DNA of 64,000 nucleotides, taken from assembly GCA_000469685.2 (NCBI GenBank), contig LS997567.1, positions 9,283,374-9,347,373 of the forward strand, written 5' to 3'. Every line of letters begins with the position of its first letter. The first letter of the stretch is position 1. The notes below the pieces were generated by a model. That model did not search any database, was not told where the DNA came from, and saw only the letters and a list, made by a program, of their open reading frames with translations. The translations under genes and the position numbers were made by a program. Origin of the DNA: Haemonchus contortus (Eukaryota > Nematoda > Chromadorea > Rhabditida > Trichostrongylidae). This document shows, piece after piece, positions 48,311 to 60,342 of this stretch.

Positions 48311-50064
48311 CAAGGGAGGGGTACTTGGTCGCAGTGGCCATTCAAGATGAGATGTATACCCCCGTAGGTGGTTTTGAACGCTGATCTCAAATCTGTGCTC
48401 CGAATCTGCAAAGCGATTGTGGGAACAAAGTTACGGGACCGATGCCTCCCTATATTATACCACAATGACGATCGGATCATCGAGCCGAGCAATCCTCTTA
48501 CCTGTGCAACGGTGGCCTAGCGAATAGGTGGTGGACTGATAGGTATGACATCAAGGTTCATCTCCTTGATGCATGCGCTCGTTTTGCTTTTCCATAAAAT
48601 GTGTCCTTAAAGCTTGCAAAACCTTTTTGGGCTCAATGTTGGGCATCTACAGGGCTCCTCCACAATTTAGGAACACTGGGAAGGTGTTACAGGTAATGTT
48701 TTTTTGCACCCCCCCCCCCCCACAGGCCCAATAAGGTTGGGGCTCTAGGAGTTCTAATTTATCGCTCGAAATGGGCTTCAGAGGCTTCAACCATACTGCT
48801 CGATGCTAAAAAAACCAATCCGTTATCCAGTGCAAGGAAAACGAGTCTGTGAAAGGCGATCACAATGATCCTCTGCGGTCGCCTGATGATGACAGCGACG
48901 ATAGATCCGTAACTTCGCGAAAGATACCTTGTACATTTGTGGGAGAACGAGGTTCTGAAGTGAAACGTACCCTTCAACTTCGTGATCCAGCCCATGAGCT
49001 CTAATTTTATGGCGCTGGTAGAAGAGTCCATAGCCCTCTATAGTTCGAGTGTCATAAGCAGTCGCACTTCCTCGTACATAAAAAACACGGTTTGTATCAT
49101 CACAGCGGAGTGTCGTCTACGGAAATTTAGAGAGGGCATGAGTTTTCAAATTAGTCTATCTTCGACAGTGTGGTGTCCCATCCGGTCGTCACTATCATGT
49201 GCAAACGAGCGGGCTGATCTGTCTACCTAGATTAGCGGATAAGTTGGAAAGATTTATCATGAAATTAATGTAGGGATCTCCTTGCACGAACTAGATGACG
49301 CTTCAAATCAAACTTGAAGACACATAGGGCACAATTTCAAAGCGAGTCGTAGGCGAATTCAGGGTTTTGAGTACAGCTGAAGGACCTCCTGAAAAGGTGT
49401 TTAGTTCAAGAATAGAATTAGCGGGTAATCATATGTGTACACAAAACGATAAACTGTTGTTCTACAGTATTTATTCGACAATGTCAGTAACCTACACCAC
49501 CGCTTTGAAAGCGTGGACAGTATCGGTGGAATGTATGGACCGTATCCCTCCCAAAGCGGATGAGTCATTCGACCGCCGTCTACCGCAAGTAAAGGGAGCT
49601 GCCGAAGATTTACAAACACCGTCTTGACTATTCGTGGTAGAGAGGCATATATATTCGGTCAGTTGGGGTGAAAAAATTTTCTTAGTTTGCTATTCCCCAG
49701 AATCCTAAAATGTGAGTTCGTTCATTAGATGGCCAATGTTGAGCCCAAAAACGTTTTAAAGCGTTTATGAAACATTTCATCGAAAAGCAAAATGAGCGTA
49801 TGCATCAAGGATCCGAAACTTGATGTCATACTTATCAGTCCACCACACTATCCACCAGGCCACCGTTGCACAGGTAGGAGGATTGCACGGCTCGATGATC
49901 CGTTCGTTGCAGTGGTATAACACAGGGAGGGAATGGTCCCGTAACTTTGTTCCCAGGATCTTTTAGCAGATATGGAACACAGATTTGAGATCAGCGTTCG
50001 AAATCACTTACTGCAGCACACATCTCATCTTAAAGGGCCACAGCGACCAAGTATCCTTTCCTTG
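48311..50064. mobile_element. Harbinger-like long-TIR element with tRNA-like arms, copy 3 (complete)
   Basis: It is 1754 bp with ends CAAGGGAGGGGTAC / GTATCCTTTCCTTG, and TAA directly repeated at both sides (48308-48310, 50065-50067). A 3-bp TWA duplication is typical of PIF/Harbinger elements. Each arm has a tRNA-like block (48511-48575; inverted at about 49800-49870) with A-box TGGCCTAGCGAATAG and B-box AGGTTCATCTCC. The core is shared with copies 1 and 2. No transposase; mobilisation in trans is inferred. Confidence 0.85.
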
Positions 50065-50094
50065 TAAATGTTAAGGAAGTGCAGGCGGTGGGTT

Positions 50095-50790
50095 AATTTC
50101 AATGCAAGCGTTCTTGCACTGAAAGTACAGATCGCCATCTTAGTCATTCTCCTTTCAGGCAGCCTATCACGGCCTTGAGATTTTAGGAGCCTCTCCCGGA
50201 CGGTCCTACCCATCGCTGCCGTATTAGGAGCTTCCTTAGGTTCCAAGAGAATAAGGCTTATTTTGATCACTGTTTTCGGCGTAGGGATTACCCACGTGTA
50301 GCGTGCCAGGCTCGGGCATGCAGACGTGCCATAAATTTATATATTTAGTTATACAAATATTACTAAAGAGACTGATGTAGCCTCCAACGCAACCAACGCA
50401 ATATTCCGTCACGCAGTGGAATTGATGACGAGACCATGCAGGCCGACATCTGATGTTAGGCGAAAAGCATGAGACAGGGCAACAGATTGCCTCTCTTTTA
50501 GTAGGCAAATAATAACCTAAGCGGTTCCTCGCCCATGGTCCAGAACGCAGACCTTTAGACTTGATGTCCCGGGGTTTGCTCTGTGCAGCTTTGACGTGTG
50601 ACGAACGAATTCAGGTCCCCCTTATCAACCCCGGGCGGGTTGATAAAAGGGACTCAAGCAGTAGGACTGCCATCCCTCGAATTCCTCGACAACTACCTAA
50701 CCACAGCTTCGAACGCGAGGCGGCAAGCCAGCCAATATAAACTCCCGCATGAGTGGAAATCATTAGGAGTGAAGGTAGCACCAGAAACAG
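50095..50790 (-). mobile_element. RTE-type retrotransposon 5' leader fragment, minus strand
   Basis: Minus-strand 50270-50095 reads SLILLEPKEAPNTAAMGRTV, then [17 protein letters not shown] and MAICTFSARTLA, the start of the RTE protein, and breaks off there. 50300-50790 matches the leader at 38880-39400 (GGCAACAGATTGCC, ACTCAAGCA, CTACCTAACCACAGCTTCGA). Only the 5' end of the element is present. Confidence 0.78.
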
Positions 50791-51396
50791 CGTGCTAAAA
50801 ATTCCAGCAGCCTCTACCCTATCATTTCCCCCTCAATAGTATACTGGCACTACCACCTTGTATTTCGCTTCAAATTCTTTGGTTTTCGTATATGACAAGC
50901 TTGACACTAAGGGCTCTACACAAGACTTTTTTCACTTGCACTCTGCGATCTAGTGAAAAGAAAACAAGTGCGTGTGGAGAAGTGGGGGAAACGATGACGG
51001 AATAGAAAGACACATCGTTGCTCAAATAGCCATTATGGTAAATGCACAAGTGAGTAGTCTGAGTAAAGCTAGAGCGACACAGCGAAGGGCAAAATCACCT
51101 GTTAAATATTGAAGCTGCCTACAAAGGCGTCGTGTTGTTTTCTTGATACCCTGTGATGGGTCTGAACAGACAGGCAACATTCGTCCATTTGAAAACAGCG
51201 TCCACAAGGACAACAACAACCATAGCTCTTGTGGCACCTGAAATTCAGCATACATTCCAGAAGCGGATATATGTGAGTTTGTGTGTCGGTTGAAATAGAA
51301 AAGAGACACTAAGTCATTTTAATCATTTGTTTGTGTTTATTCGCTTACTGGGAGTAAACAAATACCAATAATCATGCGGTATGTTGAGGAACTATC
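50791..51396. other. no gene recognised
   Basis: A 95-codon minus-strand frame (51309-51022) has no motif I recognise. The rest is AT-rich. Confidence 0.4.
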
Positions 51397-51399
51397 TTA

Positions 51400-52859
51400 C
51401 CAGGGAAGGATCCCAACTCGAAGTGGACATTTGAAATAAGACCTATACTACTAGATGTGTTTTTGGGCGCTGAGTTCAAATCCGCTTTCCAAATCTGCCA
51501 AGCGATTCTCTGAACGGAGTTATGAGGGTGGTTTCGGGTGACATTACATGAGAAAACTTAAAGTACATGGAAGCAGCTCGCTCCTCAACGGCGGCTTGGT
51601 GTAGTGGTAAGCGTGACGCTTCATGGGCGAGAGGCTAGGGTTCGGGTTTTGTGTGGGACCGAGTTTTTGCATTATATAGAATTTTTCCCTCCAGGACTAG
51701 GAAATACTCTCATGGTGATTTTATCACGTTTTATGACCTTTTGAGGCCTTTGCCGATATTTACCCACGTGAAGTAATACTTCAGTTTTACTCACATGCCC
51801 ATGCACTCTATAGTCACAGCAGGACTCACAGTAGGGTAACTTTTGCCACTTTAGGAACGAATGTGATACTCTAGCACGGAATGTTTGAAATGAAGGAACT
51901 TTTCACAATGGGAGAAACGGATGAAAAATAACTCGTCACAGCTCGTTGCTTTACACTCAGTAACCCCAGATCAGAAGGAAAACAGAATTGAGTAGGCGTC
52001 CCGGAATCACCCGTGTGAGTGCTCAAGTAGCCGGCGGCATACCATGAATAAAAGAGAGATATTCTAAATCCCACCGCCCAGAACTGAAAATAGGCAGGCG
52101 ATAGTAAGCAAAGAATTGGGTCTCATGTGTACACGTAAAAGTTGAGATCATGAGCTATTACATATGAGGTGGTGCGTTTAACCATATTTCTAGAAGGAAA
52201 TAAGGAATGAGCTTCTATCGGCTGTACTAGCCTCGTGGTATCCTCGAGCAGGGTGTCATTCCCTTCACCTGCTTTTGTGGAGGTAAGACGCACTGTATAG
52301 CTTTCTGGTCTTCGAATGATGTCCACGAGTCCACTTGCCGGTGTAGGTGAGTCCGGGTCTGCTAGCTACGCACCATCACACCTAATCTAGCATCAACACC
52401 CACTCTAGCAACATCATTGCTCATCATATGCGTTTTACTCGCCCGGACTCCAAATTTTGCGCAATTTCCCACTCGGTAACAGGTAGGTAGGTAGGAGAAG
52501 GTATCAGCAAAGCCTTAAAAGGTCATAAAACGTGAAAAAATCACCATGAGAGTATTTCCTAGTCCTGGAGGGAAAAATTCTGTATAATGCAAAAACTCGG
52601 TCCCACACAAAACCCGAACCCTAGCCTCTCGCCCATGAAGCGTCACGCTTACCACTACACCAAGCCGCCGTTGAGGAGCGACGGGCTTCCATGTAATTTA
52701 AGTTTTCTCATGTAATGTCACCTAAAACCACTCTCATAACTCTGTTCAGAGAAACGCTTGGCAGATTTGGAAAGCGGATTTGAATTCAGCGCCCAAAAAC
52801 ACATCTAGTAGTATAGGTCTTATTTCAAATGGCCACTTCGAGTTGGGATCCTTCCCTGG
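51400..52859. mobile_element. second tRNA-armed long-TIR family (Harbinger-like)
   Basis: It is 1460 bp with ends CCAGGGAAGGATCC / GGATCCTTCCCTGG and TTA on both sides (51397-51399, 52860-52862). The inverted arms of about 380 bp are nearly identical. They each contain a tRNA-like block (51590-51655; inverted about 52600-52680) with A-box TTGGTGTAGTGGTAAGC and B-box AGGGTTCGGGTT. This block differs from the one in the 48-kb family, while the termini are related. The core (51840-52490) has no transposase. Confidence 0.83.
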
Positions 52860-52862
52860 TTA

Positions 52863-54039
52863 GAAGGGAAGGGGATAATAGAAAAAAGATTATTTTCGAA
52901 TGAAAGAACTAGCCTCTCTTTGAAGGCAGCAAAAGCTGTTTGCTGAGGCCGCGAAAATCGGGTCTAAATTGTGCTGCCTCAGCACTGAATCATAATGGCG
53001 AAAATATCAGGGAAAATAGCATTTAAAGCTTTCACTCTAGAACGTTACCTACCCCTTAACTGCCCTAGATGGCCTTTTTGGAGCTATCGTAGTATGAATT
53101 CTAAGTGTCTCCACTTTTGTATGGTCATCCGTATCACCTGTCGTCCTGTAGTCGATCGATATCTTCGGCGGGGAGCCGCTGATATTTACATCGGTCCCAG
53201 GGTAGCCCAATGGATTGTTCGAGAAGCACTAGGTAATGCATTAACTCTGCTAAAAGCTTTCATGAGGAAGCCGACAACCGGCAGCCGTCTTGGGGTTCGT
53301 CTGACCTTTTGATGGATCCCGTAATATGCACCTTCTTCCAAAGGTCACCACAAAATCGCATATGTCCGGCCCGCGTGATCTTCGCTTCCTTGACATGAGC
53401 CGTCCCTGATCTTCGTTCGTCGACGGAGCTCGCAACTTCGGATTCCCTTCTACACCTGTGTGTATCTGGAAATTCCGAGCATCGTCATTTCCAAAGCGTG
53501 CTGAACGACGATGGGATACCAAGTCTTAAACAGGGTAACCAAAATAGCAGAACGCAGGTTTGAGGTTATCTTACAGTTCTTCATCGCATCGCTCCTCGAT
53601 GCCCATGGGATAGAGCACCACTAAACTCCTTTTTAAGAATTGGTTACTGAATGATAGTTTACTAACAACTTTTCATAGGAATGATCCACGAATGAGTCGG
53701 CAAAGGTGTAGGATACATTATGGAAAAGAATATTGTTACACAAAGAACAATCTTTTCTAGGCGAAGTGCGAGTTAATGTTGCGTTTGGAGCCCAGAAGGC
53801 GTTAGCTTCTGCGAACCCCCAAAATATCGAATATGCCTTTCCGTGATGGTCTTACAACTCTTTGAGTAGGTTCGGGCAGTGCCTAGAAAGTTCTATTTGG
53901 TCAACAGTTTACAGCGGTTAACTGTTCCATTTCTTCATAAATTTTTCTAAATGATTAGATTGGTACGATAGCATTCCTGTATTAGGAAAGGAGCGATTGT
54001 GTGTCGCCTCCGAAAAGTATATCATATATCTGCCAAAAT
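52863..54039. other. no gene recognised
   Basis: A 105-codon plus frame at 52995 and a 90-codon minus frame overlap it at 53250-53522. Neither shows a family motif or consistent splice structure. Confidence 0.4.
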
Positions 54040-54044
54040 CAAGA

Positions 54045-56715
54045 ATGAGAACGGGCCTGATTTCGTTGAACTTGAAAGAGCCAGTGCGGTCGCGTTAGGT
54101 GAGGGGGCTCATGGAATGGAATTTCGGGGCCATGACAAGCTGTCTAGATGCCTGTACTTTCAATGAACGAACGAATCCACCAAAAGTGTCTATCGAAGAT
54201 CTGATCATGCAAGCTAGGGAAGTCAAGAACGGAATCGTCGGACTGCAGAGACCAAGAGGCATTGCTCACTGTACGCGTTCTCGAGTCTGAAGAAGGACCG
54301 TCCGTCAAACTTGCGGCAGTAGAGCGTCGTAGGTGTGTCGTCTTTGTCGACATGCGCATAGCCATGAACATCGATTCGTACAAAAGCTTGACAACCGAAA
54401 GCGGGCACTTACCATTGAGAAGATCAATTCCAGCTCTAACGAAATTCGTTACCTGCACACCATCATCAATCTGCCACTAATCAGAAATATCGGATGTTAA
54501 ATTTTCTTCAAGGTCACGGTCTGTGATTTCAACCCCAAGATTGGCCCCAGAAATACGGGTGTAGATCTTCACATCATTATTCACAGAGCACAATGAAATG
54601 AGCAAGGGTGATATACTTAGAGTTTATCATGTCGACTCACACCATCTATGGTGGTTCGCATTTCCAGATGGCCTTTAATTATGATGGATTGGCATGCACC
54701 TGGTAGACAACTCTATAATGTTATATGTTCAATTGAAAGTATTTTCTTACTGATGTCGTTGCGCTTTTATTCCTAAAGCCTATTCGGGATCAGGACATAG
54801 TTCTCTTCGCGCTAAGTACGGTTCTACATTGCGTGGAAAAAAAGCTGCGACGCTTAGGAAAGGAAACATCGAGACTATCATCAATTCGCGTCCCTGCTAA
54901 TCACGGAAAGACTCCGTTATCGACAACATCGACTTTTGAGTTGCCAACGATAGCCTCTCGAGATGATACGCAAGCACTGAAATACGCACGCTGCGGGTAA
55001 CCATTAACTGATGTCCGATTTTGCGAAGCTATGCAGAGAAGGAATAAAGGGAGGCTTGAAATAGAAAAGCGCTTAATTTAAGGCAGAAGCTGCCGAGATT
55101 GGGAAGAGCGTCCGCAGAAGACAAAAAGAGTTCTGTCAGAGCTTCACTTCACTTTAGCTTGAAATCATAAGACCAAGATGACGTCTATTCGTCGCCCTGA
55201 CGAAACACCTACTATAAGTGGGTAAACAAACGGCGCCCTGTCCCTATAGAATTGAATCAGATCACCTAAAGAGCCTTCCACCATTAATCGGAGAAGCCCT
55301 GGCTGGGCTCTCCACGAAGTACAACATAAAGCGCCCATGTCGTTGAAATTATGGATTCTGCGATACAATATAACGTTACAATATCGCTAGGGAAAATGTT
55401 GGCAGTTGTCGCCCAATCTGCCTGCAGCTTGAAATCTATACACTTTACACGCGCGTCATCTTGAGAGGCACAGTTTGCGACAAAAAGGGCTTCTGAAATT
55501 TCGCCATAAGATGATCCCAAGGATGGGAAAGGTGGTGCTGGCGTTTCGGAAAATGGCCAAGAAGAGGGGTGATAATGACCACAAACAATTTTCAGCCGGA
55601 GTACCCACCCAAAGCAGACGAGTTAACACTGCGTTGTAGAGCCTGTAGAGGTCGCACCATTTGCATCGCACACAACAACGCATAATTTTACCACAAGCCT
55701 TACACATCGATACGCTGATTTTCGTGATTTCTTCGCCATTTATGCTCTACTCTGGACTAACACTTTCAATAATCGTCTCAAACTAGAAATAGATACTCGA
55801 AAACAACCGTCAGTTGTGCCTTTCCGGCAGAATACTATGAATCAGATGAAGATGAATCACAGTCATGCGATTGAGCATGGTTTCTAATAGGGCTAATCAC
55901 AATCGATCACATCTACACAATCATAAGAGTCAATGCAGTATCTCGAGAGTTCGGAGTGCCCGTACGTTATCCTACTCTATATGAAAGAACGAAATTCACA
56001 ACAACTTCACGACCAGAAACTCACAATTCTACATGAAGAAATTGTAAACATAAACATAGGTCTTCGAGAAGACGATGCTATCTCGCTCAAACTAATGAAC
56101 TCACTCATCTTATAGGAATAGTGAAGGAGTCGTAGGTTTGGAGGAGACGATAGAGGACCACATACTCACGAATCTATGTGAAGTAATAGTCTATACGAAG
56201 ATACGTAGGTTTTTGAGAAGGCGATGCTGTCTCCCCTAAACCTTTCATTGCCGCTTTCAAGAACATTGCGCATCATTCAGAAAGGGAGAGCATGGGAGTA
56301 AAAGTCGACGGCCACTTTTTACATCACTTCCACCTTGTAGGCGGAATCGTGCTCCTGACACAGAACATCGAGCAAGCTCACCTAGCTCTTGTGATAAGTC
56401 GGCTTGCAACCGGACCTGAGAAAGATGATGTTTACAAGGAACGTGAAGATACTCGATGTCTATTCACGCTAAACTTAACGAATTCTGTGAATGCTATAGT
56501 TACGTGTATCTAGGTCGAAAAGACAACATGATGATTGGCATAGCTCGGAAGCAATTACTACTTGACAATTACTTCGCGAGGCGTGGAGATCAATCGGGAA
56601 TGTCCAGAGAATAGTGAGAAAGACAAGTAATAACCGGCTCTGCGCCAACCTTTTGGACATCGTTATCCTTCCTGCTCTGATGTACTCCTCGCAGACTTGG
56701 ATGCTCAGAAAGTAT
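54045..56715 (+). mobile_element. RTE-type retrotransposon, longest copy (endonuclease plus RT), degenerate
   Basis: It starts with the leader (CTGATTTCGTTGAACTTGAA) and CLYFQ/CTFNERT near 54150. Endonuclease pieces follow (EDLIMQAREVKNGIVGLQR; VCDFNPKIGP at about 54525). After a stretch without a clear match (55150-55780), RT pieces are seen: TIDHIYTI-like at 55900, SREFGVPV at 55945, GDAVSPKPFIAAFKNI at 56220 and GVKVDGHFLHHFHLVGGIVL at 56294. The FADD catalytic box reads F-H-L-V-G-G, so the RT is dead. Later pieces give RRAWRSIGNVQRIV. There are many stops. Confidence 0.78.
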
Positions 56716-56869
56716 GAAGAAAGTTCTTGCGTTTTTTGATGCCCAATTTCCAAATGCTCGCCGCGGTGTTATTTGCTATTGGATTGTTTGTCAAGTTTTG
56801 TACAATTCTAAAGCGCATTTCTTGCTTTATCCAAGCATTTAATCGGTCCTATCCTGAAGTGATTCCTGG

Positions 56870-58075
56870 GGTTTTTTGGAAGGTCGAAATCAGCATTGAC
56901 AAACGACGGATCCGCACGATTTTCTTTTCCAATTCAAATTGAGCACGAGTGCGACGGAAATGGCCCGGGATATCAACCTTTCGTCCAGGTACGACGAACC
57001 CACGTACAGCACAGTGGTGGCTTGAAAAATCCCGTGCCGGCGATGAGAGCCTGGAAGATGATGAGCATAGTGAGAATCCACGTGCAACGCTGGAGGATAT
57101 TGACTTGAGATTGAATGTTTTCAGCAGGACGGTTGGCACCCACATGCAGAAGATAGGGAAGTCGATGAAGCTTGATAAGTGGATGCCGCATGAGTTGTCT
57201 CAGCACGAGAAAGACCGCCGCATCGAGCTCGCCTCCGCCTTGCTTCTGCGCAACAGAAACGATCCATTTTTCCACCCAGACTCAAACAGAGCTGGCAATG
57301 GGGCTGGACGTCAACCTTGCAATTATTTCCAGACGCTTGCACGCAATGGGAAAGATATGAAAACTAGGTAAATGGACCCATCACCAGCTGTCAGAAAAGC
57401 AGCTCAAAGCACGCGTGAAGGCTTGCAGGAAAAATCTCGAAGACCACAAAAGGACACATTTTCTGTGATAGGAGATGAAAAACGAATCTGTTAGCATAGT
57501 ATGAAACGGAAAGCAGAGTATGTGGATTCAGGCCAACCAGCGGGTTTTCAGCGAAAGCGGAATATCCATTGCCAAAAAGTGATGCTATGTACTAGGTGGG
57601 ATCAGAAGAGTATTGTGTATTATGAACTATCGAATCTAAGGGGAACTGTTGCTGCTGACCGCCACGAACACCAACTTGGCAATTTGTCGGATGTCCCAAG
57701 CGAAAGGCGGCCGTTAATAGCAATAAAACAGCAAGGTCCACCGCGACAATGCCAGGCCTCATGTTGCAAAGAACGTTCATAAAAATTGCAAATGTTGAAT
57801 GAGCTTACACAGCCCCCATACATCCCGAATCTAGCTCCTTCGGATTACTACTTGTCTTGGTCAATGCAAATCTGCTTGGCACGTATACGCTTCCAAAATG
57901 CCGAGGAAATGCGGGAATGGGTTGATGTCTGTATTGCCTTAAAAGATTAAGACTTTTACAGACGCGGAATCAACAAGCTACCAGAAAAACGGCAAGAAGT
58001 TGTAGCTAACAAGGGACAATGCAAAAGTTGATAAACATTTTTTCTCTTGTAAAAAATATTTATGCACATACCTAA
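56870..58075 (+). mobile_element. mariner transposon remnant, plus strand
   Basis: From RIRTIFFSNSN at about 56908, split frames follow a mariner transposase: ESLEDDEHSENPRATLEDID, KLDKWMPHELSQHEKDRRIE, SALLLRNRNDPF, then VMLCTRWDQKSIVYYELSN, and PPYIPNLAPSDYY at 57810-57850 (third catalytic motif, first Asp replaced by Asn), ending INKLPEKRQEVVANKGQ near 58015. The first and second catalytic Asp regions are not intact. TIRs are not obvious. It follows the RTE copy directly. Confidence 0.8.
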
Positions 58076-59915
58076 TATGAACTGTGAAATCACTTGACAT
58101 CACACCGTTCATAAGGAGAATGTGGTTTGCAATGCTGTTTATAAGGACGATTCTTTTGAAAGCTTAATCCACAACACAGGCCCAAAGAGACTTCTCAAAT
58201 AGTAGCCACTTCTATGTCGTGGACCTTCTTCCAATTCATCATTAGCTTGGTTTCCATTGGAATCGTTATATCTCAAGGGTGAACTAATCGCTGATCTCCG
58301 GAATTACAATGCACCGTAAGCGCCATTTCATTCACGAGCTATGTGATCAAGCTCAGGTTGTTTGCTTTGCAGCTCAATATCGGCGAGCGAACTCGAGATC
58401 ACGACTCCTGTAGTCATATGTATTGCAGTAATGTCCACTTTTGAGCACCTAGAATCTATCACCCTTACTAGACTAGGTTTTTTGATTTTCCAAACCATCT
58501 ATTCAGCAAATAAAGCAACTAAACAAGGCAGTTCACGAAGTAGCCCTCATTAGAAGCTCCAAACAACCAACTATTATCCTACAAACAGCGGCAACTATGA
58601 AAACTTACTGGAGAAATAGGATTCTGCTGATTCCCAACGCTGGTGAACCGTTATACAATAATTTTGTGAGTGAATTCACTCAATTACAACGGAAGGCATC
58701 GACATGTTGAAATAGTTAAATTTATAGGACTCAAAAAAAACAGTATATTCTAGCCCATCGTTCAGTAGCTCCTTGCGGAAACCTCCAACAAGCTGTTTTT
58801 TTTTCATATCATTTAGAAAGACGTTTTCTCGAGCTTTGAATGAGTCCTTCGCAAATCTCCAAGTAGCACTAATAACGAGCTATTCTATTATAATGTTCTT
58901 TTTTTTGGGATCTTGGTAAGGCAGCATAGAAATGTCAGGGGAAATGAAACAAGTTCATATTCGCTTCTTCCCTAAAAACATTCCTTTGATACTCCTATGG
59001 AAAAGGGAAACATTCCGGACGTGTCTAATCCGTAATGTTGCAGAGATATCTGACTGAACTGAACTGAATACTAAAAGTATTTAATGTATAAAATGAGCGA
59101 TTCCGTAGTATGTAATACAATAAGGATATTTGTATATCTAAAAACAGAGCAGGTCGAAAAAGAAATAGCGTTCAACAAGAGTAGCGTATTGGTGGCAACA
59201 GATTATGTGGTATAAACCTCGAATGTAAATGATAATTCCAGGAATGCTAAGTGTGAGCGTTCTGACGTTAGGTGATTTGTTCTTTGAGCTACTTAGTGGT
59301 ATGTGCGTGGGTGTGGAATTTTTTTCCGCAGTTCTCAACTGACTTCGGGCTCAGAAACTGTTCATACTTCCAAGAGTTCGTCCAGCTTATGCATTATTAC
59401 AATGACAAACAATGATGATTAGAAAATTATGGGCGGTATCAGATTTGTTCATTTGCAGCTGTACCACTTTCAACCAGTGATCAGTTAGGTTTGGTTTCAT
59501 AACAAAGGATCGAGCAGCCGTGACGTTTTTCAGGCGACTGGAATGTCATTCGCTTCGTCAAGGCATTTTTACAATGCTTGTTCAGGTGTTCGACGATATA
59601 TCATCCACCGATAATTAGTCATTAAATTACGGAAATTTGTCAGTGTGGCTACTGCGACTGCGTTCAGCAGACTCAACGTTACCAGAGAAATCCTACAAAT
59701 TTCAAATATTGCATGTGATCACTATTTGATTAGTTGCATCTATTTGTAATCCCTGATGAAACAAGTTTCTCGCATATGAGTCGCGTTTGAATCAATATTG
59801 AGTTGATATAAGACTGTTATGGAAATTCAAAATCAAAAAAGTCCTCGAGTGGAGAACCTTTCCTTTTGCGTGATGCAATCTTCTCTCTGTGTTTTCTCGG
59901 CGGCTGGCTACCATT
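58076..59915. other. intergenic, nothing recognised
   Basis: AT-rich, with short random frames only. I found no element ends or RNA genes. Confidence 0.5.
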
Positions 59916-60038
59916 GCAGTAAAACGCTCGCCACGGGTAGAAATAACTGATTTTTTGCAGTAAAATGCTCGCCACGGGTAGAAATAACTGATTTTTTGCA
60001 GTAAAACGCTCGCCACGGATAGAAACAACTGATTTTTC
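59916..60038 (+). repeat. 41-bp tandem repeat, three copies
   Basis: Units begin GCAGTAAAACGCTCGCCACG at 59916, 59957 and 59998 and differ by only a few bases. The minus-strand frames with repeated Phe-Tyr-Pro-Trp-Arg-Ala-Phe are translations of this repeat. Confidence 0.95.
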
Positions 60039-60342
60039 CCGGGTCACACTGTGTTGTAATGTCAGGGCGTTGTATATGATGTAAATTGTATATAGAACTA
60101 AACTCGACGGTCAATTTCAGTTCCACAGAGTAATTTGGGTGAAGAGGTAAGCTGCTCAGGGACCATCGTGCCTAAACACCAAGGGACATATGGTACCTCC
60201 CACCCCGATCCGTCGTAACTGTTGACGGTGTCCTAGAAATCGGTCTTGACTTATTCAAACTTATTCAATATCTTCTGAATCGGTGGCCGATCAGAGGAGG
60301 GTTTCACGGCAATAGGAGGATCAACGTGATCTCTCCTCATTT

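Noticed and set aside
51022..51309. 95-codon minus-strand frame
   Set aside because: Cys- and Leu-rich but without a recognisable domain. It starts at an arbitrary ATG in a transposon-dense region.
51590..51655. Functional tRNA gene
   Set aside because: The same block appears inverted in the other arm of the element, and the 3' acceptor strand is not complementary.
53250..53522. 90-codon minus-strand frame
   Set aside because: It overlaps an equally long plus-strand frame. Neither has family likeness or codon pattern distinguishing it from background.
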